Below, one piece after another: positions 1 to 11,291 of a DNA stretch of 64,000 bases; within the stretch, counting starts at the first letter, position 1; the number at the start of each line of letters is the position of its first letter. The DNA is taken from NCBI GenBank assembly GCA_029379385.1, contig CM055605.1, positions 8,157,001-8,221,000 of the forward strand, written 5' to 3'. The translations under genes were made by a program, and so were the position numbers. The stretch comes from Quillaja saponaria. Its lineage: Eukaryota; Streptophyta; Magnoliopsida; Fabales; Quillajaceae. Under the pieces are notes generated by a model. That model was not told where the DNA came from. It made no database searches and was given only the letters and a program-made list of their open reading frames with translations.

Positions 1-603
1 TGCTGAAAAACGATTCATCTCCGATTTCGTATCGTTAAGCATGTGCATCGTGTCGAATCATGCCATTCAAATGGTGAATTGTACAATTCTGACTTAAAAA
101 GCCCATGACGGACCATGTTGGTTTAGAAGAGAAAACCACATTTTGGCCAAAATTGAAAATAGGAGTAGCATAGGGAAAATTTTCAAAACACCATCCTAAA
201 CTAAGCTCTATCACTGCTTATCATGGACAATAATGCCACAGAATAACAGAATATTGTTATAACTGATACAGGTGCAGTAGTTCATCAAAGGGGAGAACAG
301 CCCTGGAAAAAGCTGCAATTATAGTGGCCAATGGTTCATTTTTCTGGTTTTGAAATTTCAAGAGCATGCACAAATATTTGTTTATCAAATATGCTTGTAG
401 CTCTATCTAGTGAATTCCATGCAAAATTGCAATGTGATAACTGGTGCCCTCTGCAAGGGCTTAGATTCGATGCTCTTCTGGGTTTTGAGAAGAGTAAAAT
501 AATTGAGATCTTTTAGAAATATTATTGTTTATTATTATGACAAACCTATAGCTTCAAAGTGCCTGATAAATTTACATGGTAATTTTCTTCTCTTTTCCTG
601 CAG

Positions 604-1329
604 ATCCTGATGATCCGCTAAAAACTACTGATCAGACCAGACACCTTGGTTTAATTGTATGTTTTATTCTAGTAGTTCTTTTTGATTCAAAACTTCAAAT
701 TACTTAGCATTAATGAATATGGGACAACTAGCATATAGGCCTCAAACATAATGCTAATGTAGGTTTGCTGAAAATCCAGATGATGGTTTTAGTCCAATTC
801 ATCCAAAACTTGCCGGGTTTTTATGTCTTAACTAAGTTTTAGATGAACAAATGTTATGGGATAATCATCCAGTGAATCTAATTTTCTCTGGAAGTTTAGT
901 TATGTCTAATCAAATAAACAAACTAGCTGCTCTTGAAGTATTGCACTAATACACAAATCCTTTTTTTTTTTTTTTTTGTATCTTAAACATTATTGGCAAG
1001 AAATCTATTTCTATACCGCATTAAACTATTGTTTTCTCAAAAATGTGGCAGAAGTTTTAGGCAAAAAATTGTAATCATGATAAAATAGTGTCTGGAGAAT
1101 GGAGATCTGATGTCAAATAGAAACCCCCCGCAATGCCATAAACAATCCTTCAATCCCTATAAAACTGTCTACCTTTGATCTTACCTTATCTTTGCCACTT
1201 GGGATTATAAAACTCTTTCTACCTTATATTGCTCTGCAGGTTTGTAGAGGAACTGCTGTAATGCTGGTGTCACCTACTGATGGAACAGATGAGATTGCAA
1301 ATCCCTTCCTACAGCCAGATGGGGCCTAG
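604..1329 (+). CDS. LSM7: LSM7, 3' part (last two coding exons)
   Basis: Two exons, 604-656 and 1240-1329, are bounded by consensus splice sites (tgcag before 604, gtatgt after 656, ctctgcag before 1240). Together they encode the C-terminal 46 or so residues of an Sm-like protein: PDDPLKTTDQTRHLGLI, then VCRGTAVMLVSPTDGTDEIA and a short tail ending at TAG 1327-1329. The LGLIVCRGTAV block is the Sm2 motif of LSM7. In the known family, LSM7 is part of the heteroheptameric LSm1-7 (cytoplasmic mRNA decay) and LSm2-8 (U6 snRNA) rings. The N-terminal Sm1 exons are not in the window, so bases 1-603 read as intron. Family assignment is very strong. Only the 3' part is present. Confidence 0.88.
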
Positions 1330-3381
1330 AGATTTATATATATGTACAATAATTAACATTTAATCTGTATGCTCCTCGAGGCTCTTGTCAATTTAGTTTC
1401 TGAACTCTTAGAGGAAGATTTTGATGAGCATTAGTGTACTTCATGCAGTTGACTGTTTTACGCATTAAAATGTTCAACTTGTTATGCCCTTGTTTCTCTC
1501 GATTGACAGTATCTTCAGCTGCGTTGGATCCACAATATTTGTCTTAATAGTAAAATGTCCTCATTGTGTGTTTTCTTTTGGATTATTTTTGATTAATCTG
1601 CAATGGAAGCTTAGTTATCTTGTTATGGCAACATGAGAGTTCTGCCCACATTGCTTTCAGTTGCTATGAGAGCAGTACACTTTCTTGAATGTCTGATGCT
1701 TGTTACTCTTCAAGATTTTGGGAGTTGATGGGAATTCATCGAGGTTTGGTGGTTGTTTCCAAAATGGTATTCTCATTAAATCATGTAAAATACACTACCA
1801 ACCAATTCTTTCTGAAAGCTGTTTTGAAAATGTAAGATCCAAATTTTTATTAGGAGAAAATGAAACAGCTTGAAACTATTGTTTTTTAGATGAAAGCTGT
1901 AGCTGAATGCTGATTTGTTTACTTGCAGAAACATTTTCTCGTGCATGTCCAATATTGCTTGGCTCTGCTATGACAGCTCATAGCTGTGTGCTCAATTGAA
2001 AGGTGTTCCAGCTGCCCATTCTTGTTGATAGCTCTTTTTATATGGTTCCTATTGGTCAAACCCAAAATATTACAATTCACCATCCCATATTTTAGCATAA
2101 TATAGATATTTTTAAGTAAAGGATATTATTAAGTTTGAGGCTAACCTTGTCTACTAATAGCAGCCAAAATGGAATACGTACAAAATTAGGCACAATTGGG
2201 GTATTGTTGGGGACAAGAGAGAAAGTACTTCTTTTCCCATCACCATAAAAGGTTGTTAGACAACTAGTTCTCTAACCTCGGAAGTATTTTATATTTTAAC
2301 TGGAATCATTCACAGCTGTGTCAAGGTCCATTCATGAACCAGGACAAGTTCTGTTTCTATCACTTGGCCCAAATGCCACAGGTCAAATAATTTCCTCTCC
2401 TTGGTATCAATGTGCAGTTAACAAGTGGTGTAAGTTTACAAATTGGATGACAATTTTTCTAAGATATTAAAGATTTGGAAGAATAACCAAATTTATGCGA
2501 CACTGTTTCAAAGTAATATAAAACAAAACAATATCTCAAGGGATTGGCCTTATGGACAAGGAGTTTTATCCATTGATTATTGGAGTTCGAATATCATTAA
2601 GAAGGATTGCGAAGAGTAAAATTCTAAGTAATTAGTTGAAGTTTGCTATAAATTAGGTTCGAACACACTTGTCTTTTAAATAAATAAATAATATAAAATG
2701 CAATAGTTAATTTAATTAATAAATATTTTAACCTAGTGAAGCATCCTATAGGCACATAATCATGTGGGATCCATTTATCCAATTCAAGTTCTTCTACAAC
2801 TTTGCTATTTTTAGAATTAAAAATAATAACAAGCTGAGTAAAAGAGAAATTATGTGAGATATACAATATAGTTTTATTTTTATTATTTCATTAAATTTGT
2901 GCTGATATTTAAAAAAAATAAAAAGTGGTACGTTAAGAAAAAAGTTTATTTAGTATAATAAGTATAGATAATAAATTGCTATTATTATCATTATTTAGTT
3001 TATGATGTGGTCGTATAACTGTTCGAAAGCACAAACATAGGCAGTATCTAAGTGGGACGGTGAGCAACAACCGAGTAGGACGGGACAGCCTCTTACTTTT
3101 GTAGTTTTGTAACTTATCCTTATCCAAGTGTTAAAATAGTAATGTGCAAAAGGAGGAGAAAGAATTTACAGTATTTACTTTATTTTAAAGAGTAAGTTGC
3201 ATTTAGTGGTATGAAATTTGACAAAATAGTAGTGAGGTATAAATGAAGTATGGGCAAAAATTGCACTCTCATGCAAATTTCAAATTGTGGTTTGGAGCAT
3301 TTGGCTAAGTGGGATGGAATATTTCCTTTAAGCCAACTCAAACCATGGTTAATCACTTAAATCATCTTTCTAAATGATTAA
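1330..3381. other. LSM7 3' flank and intergenic AT-rich DNA
   Basis: The first 250 bases or so are the likely LSM7 3'UTR. The rest is AT-rich, with stops in all frames and only short incidental ORFs. No RNA gene, long repeat or splice-bounded coding exon was recognised. Confidence 0.5.
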
Positions 3382-3541
3382 AGTTTGATTTATATATGTA
3401 TTTGACAATTGTTGGGTTCTTCTTCAAATCGAGTCCCACTCACTATGGCTATCATTGATGCAGTTTGATTTATATATGTATTTGACAATTGTTGGGTTCT
3501 TCCTCAAATCGAGTCCCACTCACTATGTCTATCATTGATGC
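3382..3541. repeat. Tandem duplication, two 80-bp units
   Basis: Units 3382-3461 and 3462-3541 are near-identical, both beginning agtttgatttatatatgtat and ending tatcattgatgc, with two or three single-base differences. High identity suggests a recent slippage or unequal-exchange event. No coding potential is apparent. Confidence 0.9.
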
Positions 3542-3837
3542 CATCGAAGCAAGATGGTTCTTGAAGCTATAGTTGAAAAATCTCTTTCCTCAATCTTTAT
3601 TGGTAAGTGATTGAGGGATTTTATTTGGGATTAGAGTTTTGTCGGGAGTTTCGATTCAATGCTGTTTTGATATTCTCTTTAAGGTCTATAATGGCTTCTT
3701 CCTCCAACACAAGTAATCGAAATGGGTTGAAGCTGAGATTTACTAACAAGTTGTGATACACTAATGGGCTTGGAACCTAGCTCTAATTTCATATTAGACC
3801 TTCACTCTTAATAGTCAAAACTAATCAAATAAATCAA

Positions 3838-3885
3838 TTGGTTTTAAAAATTCCCCTCCAACATGGTATCACAATTGGGTCTCAC
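3838..3885 (+). repeat. Possible LTR edge with tRNA-Met-like primer site
   Basis: The stretch ending ccaaca is followed directly by tggtatcaca (3864-3873). This resembles the plant initiator-tRNA-Met primer-binding site TGGTATCAGAGC just downstream of an LTR end. The match stops after about nine bases and no partner LTR was found. If real, it is the remnant of an older element interrupted by the copia insertion at 4055. Confidence 0.25.
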
Positions 3886-4054
3886 CATGTCTCAAACACT
3901 CGAAAGCCCGACATAACAAACCTAGTGCTCAAAATAAAGCTTTGATGCTCTCTATTGTGCTAGAAAATCCCAACTAACCGTATTCGAACTCCATGTTTCA
4001 CGTAAGAGAGTGTCAACCTCGTAATTCTCATATTTGTGACATCAATGGACTTAA

Positions 4055-4540
4055 TGTTAGAAATAAACAACATGAGTAGAGAATGCTTTGAGGCGTATAA
4101 TCACTATTTTTAAAGATATATTGCCTATGTATTCTTTAGGGGAAACAAACAAGTCTCTTCCAAGATACAACAAAGTCTCTTAGAACTATAAATCTCTTGA
4201 TAATTATCAGAAATAGATGAACAAAGCCTCTTAGAACTCTAAATCTCTTGATAATTATCAGAAATAGATGAAGAGTTTACATAAATACCGTAAAGCCATA
4301 TTTAACAGATATGTATATTAAATTAATTTAACTAATATGTATGTTGAATTTGAAAAGGTATTAATAACTAAAAATCCTAAAAGGTATCAATAACTAATAA
4401 TAGATTTCTTATATTAATACATTTCTATTATATATTATTCTAACTTATAAAATGGGTTTCACTTTATAAATCTTTAAACAACTCTTTATTTTTTCAATAT
4501 GGGATTTTAAATCTCCACATTTATTACAAACTATCTAACA
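4055..4540 (-). repeat. 3' LTR of the copia element
   Basis: A 486-bp LTR with inverted termini TGTTAG...CTAACA. It contains an internal tandem duplication of 51 bp (4170-4220 and 4221-4271, starting acaaag). The outer 130 bp match the opposite LTR with many substitutions, indicating an old insertion. Confidence 0.8.
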
Positions 4541-5357
4541 ATCCCGCACTAGTTTGTAATATTCTTCCATAATATCATGGATAGTAAAAAGTGTCTTATA
4601 GATCTAAACTTTCTAATAGTGTAAATACTTTAAAATTTTGATGAAGTTATTGGTCTCCTAGGATTGAACCACAACTCCTTATGTCAAAACTGAAAATATC
4701 ACACACATGACACTATCATCATTCAATCATCAAGAAATTATGATATCTTGCTTCTAGCACTTTTATGGCCATGTACTATACTTGGGTTCATGAATATTTA
4801 CAAGAGTAAACCCTCCAACTCTTGTTTGAAGCGACACCACTTCAATATTCATATAGGTAGAGTTTGTCATTATGTCTCTGTTACTCCAGATATTTAACAA
4901 CTCTATTAAGATCTTGATCAACATCCTTACATAACAGTTTGCACTAATCATGCATGAATGAGACTTTATAAATTTAGTGCATATAATCAACACTTAGTAA
5001 CTCGTTATTACCCATTAAATTTTTGTTGTTAGATTTCTAACTCAGAGTTGGGTTTCTATTGCTAGTGCTTTTAATTCAAGGATTTCAGCCCCATTCCTCC
5101 ATTATTCAATTAGATTGTATCTCTTGGTAATGCTTTGGTACGTGGATAAGTCAAATTCTTACTTGATCTCACATAAATTATTGTCATAGTCCTATTCATG
5201 ACTAATTCTCTTATATAAACATGTCGCAAACTTATATGTCTCAATTTCCTATTATAGATTTTGTTGTGGGCTAAACTGTAGCCTCACTATCACAATATAC
5301 AAAAATGGTTGGCATCGGTTGTGGCCACAACTTTATATCCAATAACAAGTTCTTCAA

Positions 5358-7895
5358 TCATTCTACTTCTTTCTCAACAGCTGCTAATGCTATAAATTCT
5401 GATTTCATGGTAAAATGAAAAATACAAGTTTGCTTTTTAGATGCCCAACTGATGGTACCACCACCCAAGGTGACATTCCATCCAGATGTGGATTTGTTAT
5501 CATGAACATTTGTTATCCAACTTGAGTCAGAATAACCTTCTAATATAGTAGGAAAGCCACTATAACAAATCTCCATTTAACATGTTCTTTTCAGATATCC
5601 AAGCACTCTAATTATTGCTTTCCAATGATCATTGCTTGGATTGCTTGTAAATCTTGATAGTTTACAAATAGCAAATGCTATATTTGGTCTAATACAATGC
5701 ATTGCATATATCGTACCTATTACACTTACATATTCCAATTTTGCTATGACTCTTCTACAATTGTTAGTTAACTTAACACTTATATCATAAGGAGTACTAA
5801 ATTCCTTTATTCCTAAATATTTAAATTTGTCAATGATTTTATCAATGTAGTATGACTGTGTCAAGATAATTCTTCAATGTTCTCTTTTCACTTTTATTCT
5901 CAAGATATTATCTACTTCGTTCATATCTTTCATTTTAAAAATTGAGCTAAGATACTTATTGGTTTCAATGATTCTAAGCATGTTTGTGCCAAAAATCAAC
6001 ATATCATCCACATAAAGATAAATAATGACACCATACTCCTTTGTGAACTTAGAATAAATGCATTAGTCCGCATGATTGTGCATGAATCCATTTGAAAGTA
6101 TAGAACTATCAAATTTCTCATGCCATTATTTTGGAACTTGTTTCAAATCATAAAGAGACTTTACCAACTTGCAAACTTTATTTTCATTTCCAGTAAGAAC
6201 AAAAACTTCAGGTTGATGCATGTAAATTTCTTCACTCAGTTTTCCATTCAAGAAGGTTATATTAACATCTGATTGATGTATAAACAAATTATATATGGAA
6301 GCTAAAGACAAAAGCTCTCTAATTGATTTTATTCGTGCTACAGGAGCATACATGTCAAAATAATCAATGCCTTCTTTTTGTGTGAAACCTTTTTGTAACT
6401 AATCTTGCTTTGAAAGTTTGAATAGAACCATCTGTATTATACTTATGTCTAAATACCCATTTACATGTTATGGGTTTTGATTCAAGAGGCAAATCAATTA
6501 AGACCCAAGTATGATTTGACATGATTGAGTCCATCTCATCATTTACAGCTTCTTTCCCGAAAGTTGCATCTATAGAAGACATAGCTTTTTTGAAAGTTTT
6601 TTGATCATTTTCAGTATTTAATACAATGGGCATTGTATAACAGATGTCAGTCCTATTTCCTTCAACAAGAAAAACAATAGATTGTGAAAAATAAAATCAA
6701 AACTAAGATGTTTCTCTTTCCTAATTCTTTGACTTATTCTTGGTTCTATTTGAATATCATCATTCTTTCTTGTGTTTGCAATGATATCAGAATTTGTTAT
6801 TCTGAGTGTATCAATGTTGTTCTGGTTTTGTTCGCCAAAAGTCTTATGGGAAAAATCATGCAAAAACTTGTTTTCAATGAATTCAACATGTATAGATTCT
6901 ACACTGACATTGGACTCTAAGTCTAGAAGCCTATATGCCTTTTGAATGTTGTGCATATCTTATAAATAGGCTTTTGATACCTTTAAGTCCTAATTTTGTT
7001 TTTTGATTATTAAGAACCTTGAAAAATGACATACACCCCCACACTTTAAGATAATCCAAATTTGGTTTTTTTTTTTATTCCAAAGCTCATAGGGTGAGAT
7101 TTTCATACTTTTTGAAGGTACCCGATTAAGTAAATGACATGCAGTTAATAATGTTTACCCCATAAATTATGTGGTAAATGTGCATTTAATAACATAGCAT
7201 TGACCATGTCTACTAAAATTCTATTTTTTCTTTAGCTAAACCATTCTGTTGTAGTGTGTAAGGAGCACTCTTTTGATGTATCAATCCATGCTCTTCACAA
7301 AAGTTATCAAATTCATTTGAAAAATATTCTTTGCCTTTATCATTACGAAGGATCTTTATTTTCCTATCCTTTTGATTTTCTACAATAGATTTATACTTTT
7401 TAAATTTATGAAAGACTTTATTTTTTATTTTCAGTAAATACACAAATATGAATCTAGAGTAATCATCAAAAAGGTTATAAAATATCTTTTTTCCCTCTTA
7501 TTTATTTTCTATTTAATTAACATATGTCAAAATGCACAAGATTTAACAATTGTGTATTTCTTTCAACTTTAGAAAATGATTTATTGGTCATTTTTGCTTT
7601 TATGCAGATTTCACATTTACCTACATATTTTTTTTGTGCAAGTAATGTATCCATTTCTTGACATAAAATTTAAAGAACCAAAATTCAAGTGACCTAGTCT
7701 AGAATGCCATAAATGAGTATCAGACTCAACAATGTAAACAAAAACACTATTTATTGCATTGATAATACTTAGTTTGAACATCTCATCACACAAATACATT
7801 TTTCCTACAAATACATTCTTCTTAGAAACTAGTACATTGTTAGATTCTTTGACAATCTTGAATCCTTTCTTTGAAAGCAAATTTACAGAAATCAA
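5358..7895 (-). pseudogene. copia pol remnant (integrase, RT, RNase H)
   Basis: Read from high to low coordinates. The GAG-pre-integrase segment contains HLWHSRLGHLNFGSL (7617-7895). An integrase-core piece has RNDKGKEYF and the later QQNGLAKEK (7213-7443), equivalent to the usual RTDNGGEF and QQNGVAERK motifs. The reverse transcriptase follows: KWVFRHKYNTDGS (6364-6633), then MYAPVARIKSIRELLSLAS (6126-6353), then a YVDDM active site near 5999-6040, then 5577-5864. The RNase H piece has GYSDSSWITN and STSGW (5358-5576). The pieces are in different frames and separated by stops, so no polyprotein can be made. The catalytic YVDD is still legible. Confidence 0.9.
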
Positions 7896-9000
7896 AATCC
7901 TTTGAATTTCTGGAACATAAAAAACATTTAGTAAAGTTAACTTCTATCCATAAGTAAAGTTCAATTTCATAGTTTCTTCCTTGTACTTTAGCTATAACAT
8001 AGTTTCCCATTAAAATAGTTTTAGATTCCATAATTTCTATATAGGTTTTGAATGAACTTTTTGTTATTGCAGACATGGATGGTTGTACCAAATCTAACCA
8101 TCTATCGTGATTTTTTATTACATCAGCAGTCATATTGACTTCTGTTATCATACTAATTTATAGTGCAGACATCATGGCAACCATTTCTTGGATAGCATTA
8201 ATAATTATATTTGATTTCTCAGAATTTTCAGTATTCCCAAAATTAAATTGAAATTTTTTTACTGCCTTTCCAAAACTACAATCACTAATAAAATGACATT
8301 TCTTTACACAAAAGAAATAATTTATTTTTATTTTTTTCTTAAAAGATTTCTTTGAAACTTTCCGACCATTATTTCTATTATCAAAATTCTTTAACTAATA
8401 TAATTAACTATAAAATTTGAATTAAAAAACTGTGCATCATGTGCACGAGTTTCAATTTCAATTTGAAGATGAGTTTGAAATTGTTCTAAGGTTAATTTAT
8501 CAGATAAATGCAAAACTTTCTTTCTGTAATCATTTCATGATAGAGGCAATTTTGAAAGAATGGCACCAATTTGCATAGCATCAGGAATTATTAATTCAAG
8601 ATCTTTTAACTTCGAGACTAACACTTGTAATTCATGAATTTGATCCATTATAGGTTTATTGTCAATCATTTTAAACTCAAAATATTGTAAAGCCAAAAAT
8701 TTGTCAGTACTTTTTTTTTCATTGTTGTAAGCAATCTTAAGGCGTTCCAAATATCTTTTGGTGATTTCAGAGTAGAATACAGATCATACAAAAGATCTGT
8801 CAATTGATAATTCATCCTCTACACGTTTCTTTCTCTGCATTTTGATTTCTTCAGTATCTTCAACAGTGGGTTCCAAATATCCTTTGGTGATTTCAGAGTA
8901 GAACATAGATCATATAGACAATCTGTCAAGTGGTAATTCATCCTATTCACGTTTCTTTCTCTGCATTTTGATTTCTTCAGTATCTTCAACAGTAGGATTT
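7840..9000 (-). pseudogene. copia gag remnant
   Basis: A gag segment of the UBN2 type lies at 8535-8750 (YFEFKMIDNKPIMDQIHELQ). A degenerate zinc knuckle is readable near 8280-8325 (FFCVKKCHFISDC), in which one cysteine position is lost. Position 7840-8151 covers the start of the protease-like region with stops nearby. Upstream, a 126-bp tandem duplication (8745-8870 and 8871-8996) covers the presumed gag start. Confidence 0.75.
8745..8996. repeat. 126-bp tandem duplication in the copia 5' region
   Basis: Units 8745-8870 and 8871-8996 both begin ttccaaatat and both contain gtttctttctctgcatttt. They differ at scattered positions. The duplication sits at the gag start and would disrupt the element's leader. 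Confidence 0.88.
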
Positions 9001-9005
9001 GGTAA

Positions 9006-9232
9006 TGTAGATAACTGAGGATTCAAACATAAATTTTTAGTGTAGTATGCAAGAACACTATCTTATCAGCCCCAAGTCCAAGTTATTTAAATATATATAT
9101 ATCATATTAATACATTTCTATTATATATTATTTTGACTTAAAAAATAAGCTTATTTTATAAAATTTTAAACAGATTTTTATATTTCTAATATAAGACTTT
9201 AAATCTCTATATTTATTACAAATTATTTAACA
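9006..9232 (-). repeat. 5' LTR of the copia element, shortened
   Basis: The segment begins tgtag (9006) and ends ttaaca (9232). Only 9104-9232 clearly matches the 3' LTR, so the internal-side boundary is uncertain and part of the LTR was lost or replaced. No tRNA-type primer site is recognisable beside it. Confidence 0.5.
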
Positions 9233-9253
9233 CTTAATATTACATATAAGTTT

Positions 9254-9373
9254 ATGGCTACACCTGAGCATACGATGGTTAAAGGACTGCTGTATGGGTA
9301 CAGTGCTGAGGCTGGGTTAGTCAGAATACTAGTAGTCCTTATTCTGGTATTGTTGTGTTCAATACTTGACTAG
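9254..9373 (+). CDS. Possible 39-residue membrane peptide ORF
   Basis: An open frame from ATG 9254 to TAG 9371-9373 encodes a peptide starting MATPEHTMVKGLLYGYSAEA. A strongly hydrophobic stretch of Leu, Val and Ile follows, ending in LCSILD. It lies just outside the right target duplication of the copia element, in sequence less AT-rich than its surroundings. No family is recognised. It could be the tail of a gene interrupted by the insertion or chance. Confidence 0.2.
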   Translation: MATPEHTMVKGLLYGYSAEAGLVRILVVLILVLLCSILD

Positions 9374-10581
9374 TTTTATAATGAATTTCAAGTAGTATTT
9401 TTTTTTCTCCTAATTATCTAAAGTTGAGGTATTGCTGAAAAGGAAACAAATCCTAGATGGGAAATTGATTAGATAAATTATCAAAAAAAATTAGAGAATT
9501 ATTTATCTCTTTTAATTTTGCTTTAAGATTAATCAAACAATATCATGATTTAAATCATTCATCATTTAATAATAAATTATTCACTTTTTATTATATATTA
9601 AAATCTACATTATTTGTTGTTCCCCAAACATCCAGCTTCTTTAGTAGGGTTTCAACTTTGAATTATTGGATACCCAATTTTAATGTTAAAAATAGTTAAA
9701 AGAAAAATCGGTGGGCGGAATTGTTTATGCAGTGCATTTGCAATACCACTCCACCTAAAAAATTTTAAAAAATATATATGTAAAGATTCGTATTTACCTC
9801 AAAAAATAAAAAATAAAAGAAGGTGCACCCAATCATGACCCAATTGCAATACATAAATGTTCCCTTCACAGTCCACTTCACTTCTTTAAAAATTACAAAG
9901 TTGTTTTCTTTATACACAATTTTTGTTGTTAATACAAACACCTGGCAGGATATAATTGGCCGAATCACAGCGTAAAATACAAATTCGCGCCGATATTTTG
10001 GTTTGCAAAATCATCACGCTGACCTACCAAAAAAAAAAATTCATCACGCTGATTCATCATACAAAGTCCAGATAAACGTCACAATTAACATATTATTTTC
10101 AGGTGGGTCCCGCCAACTTTTCAATAGCCCCAACAGAAGATTCTACCTACAAGGTATATTTTAAAATGACACAAAAACCCCTGACTTATAATCAAATTTG
10201 CTTTATCCGACCCTTTTTCATGGCACATTTCTCAATAATACTTCGAATTCCACAATATAATAAAAATTAAAGCCTAAACCACAATAGTTTTATCATATAT
10301 ATTTTTTTTTTCTTTCATTCTAACACAAAAGAAGATCCATAAAAATTAAAATTCAAAAGAAAAAAAAAAATATCAGAAACAGTTCGTAGAATAATCAGAG
10401 AGAATTTGATCTTCAACAACAATCTTGCACGCCAAGATTTTACTTGAATTTTCATAATCATCTAATAAATCGATATGTCTGAGAGAGATTGCAGGATTTG
10501 AATCTCGATCGCGTTGAAATCGTCCATGTTTTGTTGTTGTTGTTGTTGACTTGATTTACTTCAGACGTTTTTTACCACGAA
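9374..10581. other. Intergenic, 3' flank of the first A20/AN1 gene
   Basis: AT-rich sequence with A and T runs and no supported gene. The last few hundred bases before 10582 are the likely 3'UTR of the minus-strand zinc-finger gene. Confidence 0.4.
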
Positions 10582-11085
10582 TCAAACTCTCACAATCTTA
10601 GCGGCTTTAACCACCGGATTTTCCCTCGCGATCGCCTCACGTCCGGCAGCTTTGTAGTCGTAGCTGCAAATATGACGATCGGAGTACCGGTGTTCGGCGC
10701 AGAAAAGATCGCCACACCGACATCGGAATCCGGTCAAACCTACTTTTCTTCTGCATCCAGAGCAACGATTCACCACCTTCTTTGCATCCGCCGGTGAAGA
10801 TTCATCAGACTTTGGTCGATCCCGTGACGGATCCTGTCTCGCCTCAGCTGATGACTCTGATCTATCCGGCGTACGAGAGCGGATGGATCTAGGACTTTTT
10901 TCGCCGGAGAACTTTGGCTGTGTAGGAATTCCGGCTATGGAGGAGGAGGTAGTCGTAGCGTTAAAGCATTTCTGGCACATGTTGTTGGTTGCTGGATTGC
11001 CGATAACGCCACAGTTGTTGACGCAGAGGGTTATGGTTTCGGGAACTTTGAATTCGGTTTCTTCCTTTCCTGTTTTCTGAGCCAT
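10582..11085 (-). CDS. A20/AN1 zinc-finger stress-associated protein (SAP), 167 aa
   Basis: An intronless 167-residue ORF with both domains of a plant stress-associated protein. The N-terminal A20 finger has C21, C25, C37 and C40 (CX3CX11CX2C). The C-terminal AN1 finger has C108, C111, C122, C124, C129, H132, H138 and C140, the complete canonical spacing. The linker (about 50-100) is rich in Ser, Arg and Pro, including [14 protein letters not shown]. The C-terminus [12 protein letters not shown] is typical of the family. Known members act in abiotic-stress responses, with ubiquitin binding or E3 activity shown for some. The start at 11085 precedes the A20 finger at the usual distance. A second SAP lies 4.4 kb away on the same strand; the fingers are alike but the linkers are unrelated, so they are at most ancient tandem relatives. 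Confidence 0.95.
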   Translation of the reverse strand: MAQKTGKEETEFKVPETITLCVNNCGVIGNPATNNMCQKCFNATTTSSSIAGIPTQPKFSGEKSPRSIRSRTPDRSESSAEARQDPSRDRPKSDESSPADAKKVVNRCSGCRRKVGLTGFRCRCGDLFCAEHRYSDRHICSYDYKAAGREAIARENPVVKAAKIVRV

Positions 11086-11291
11086 TTTTGATTTGTTCTT
11101 TCCGGCACCGATTCAAGTTCCGGATTTAGAGAGAGAATAAATTTGATTTTTTTTTGAGAGAGAAAGAGGTGGAAATAAAATCGTGTTACGGGATGGAGGC
11201 GAGGGGAGAGAGAGAAATCGGGGTTATGAAGAGATTGAGAGGTCGGTAATGGCGATAGAATATGGGCCTCATAGAGACGCGTATGAAACAT
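11086..11291 (-). other. 5' leader of the first SAP gene
   Basis: This segment holds GA-rich tracts (CT-rich on the coding strand), typical of plant 5' leaders, with no splice acceptor before the ATG. No clear TATA box was found upstream, so the transcription start is unplaced. Confidence 0.4.

Larger units (their letters stand above)
4055..9232 (-). mobile_element. Degenerate Ty1/copia LTR retrotransposon
   Basis: A 5.2-kb element on the minus strand, bounded by a perfect 5-bp target duplication CTTAA (4050-4054 and 9233-9237). Its ends are TG..CA (tgttag... at the left, ...ttaaca at the right). The left (3') LTR is 4055-4540. The right (5') LTR shares its outermost 130 bp or so (4411-4540 aligns with 9104-9232), then diverges. 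A purine-rich agtgcgggat (minus strand) abuts the 3' LTR as polypurine tract. Domain order on the minus strand is gag, zinc knuckle, GAG-pre-integrase, integrase, reverse transcriptase, RNase H. That order (integrase before RT) identifies copia rather than gypsy. Many stops and frameshifts make it non-autonomous. Confidence 0.93.

Noticed and set aside
331..516. 61-codon plus-strand ORF before the LSM7 exon
   Set aside because: It lies in an LSM7 intron, has no domain and no splice context.
6684..6920. 78-codon plus-strand ORF in the copia element
   Set aside because: It is antisense to copia coding sequence and is a shadow frame.
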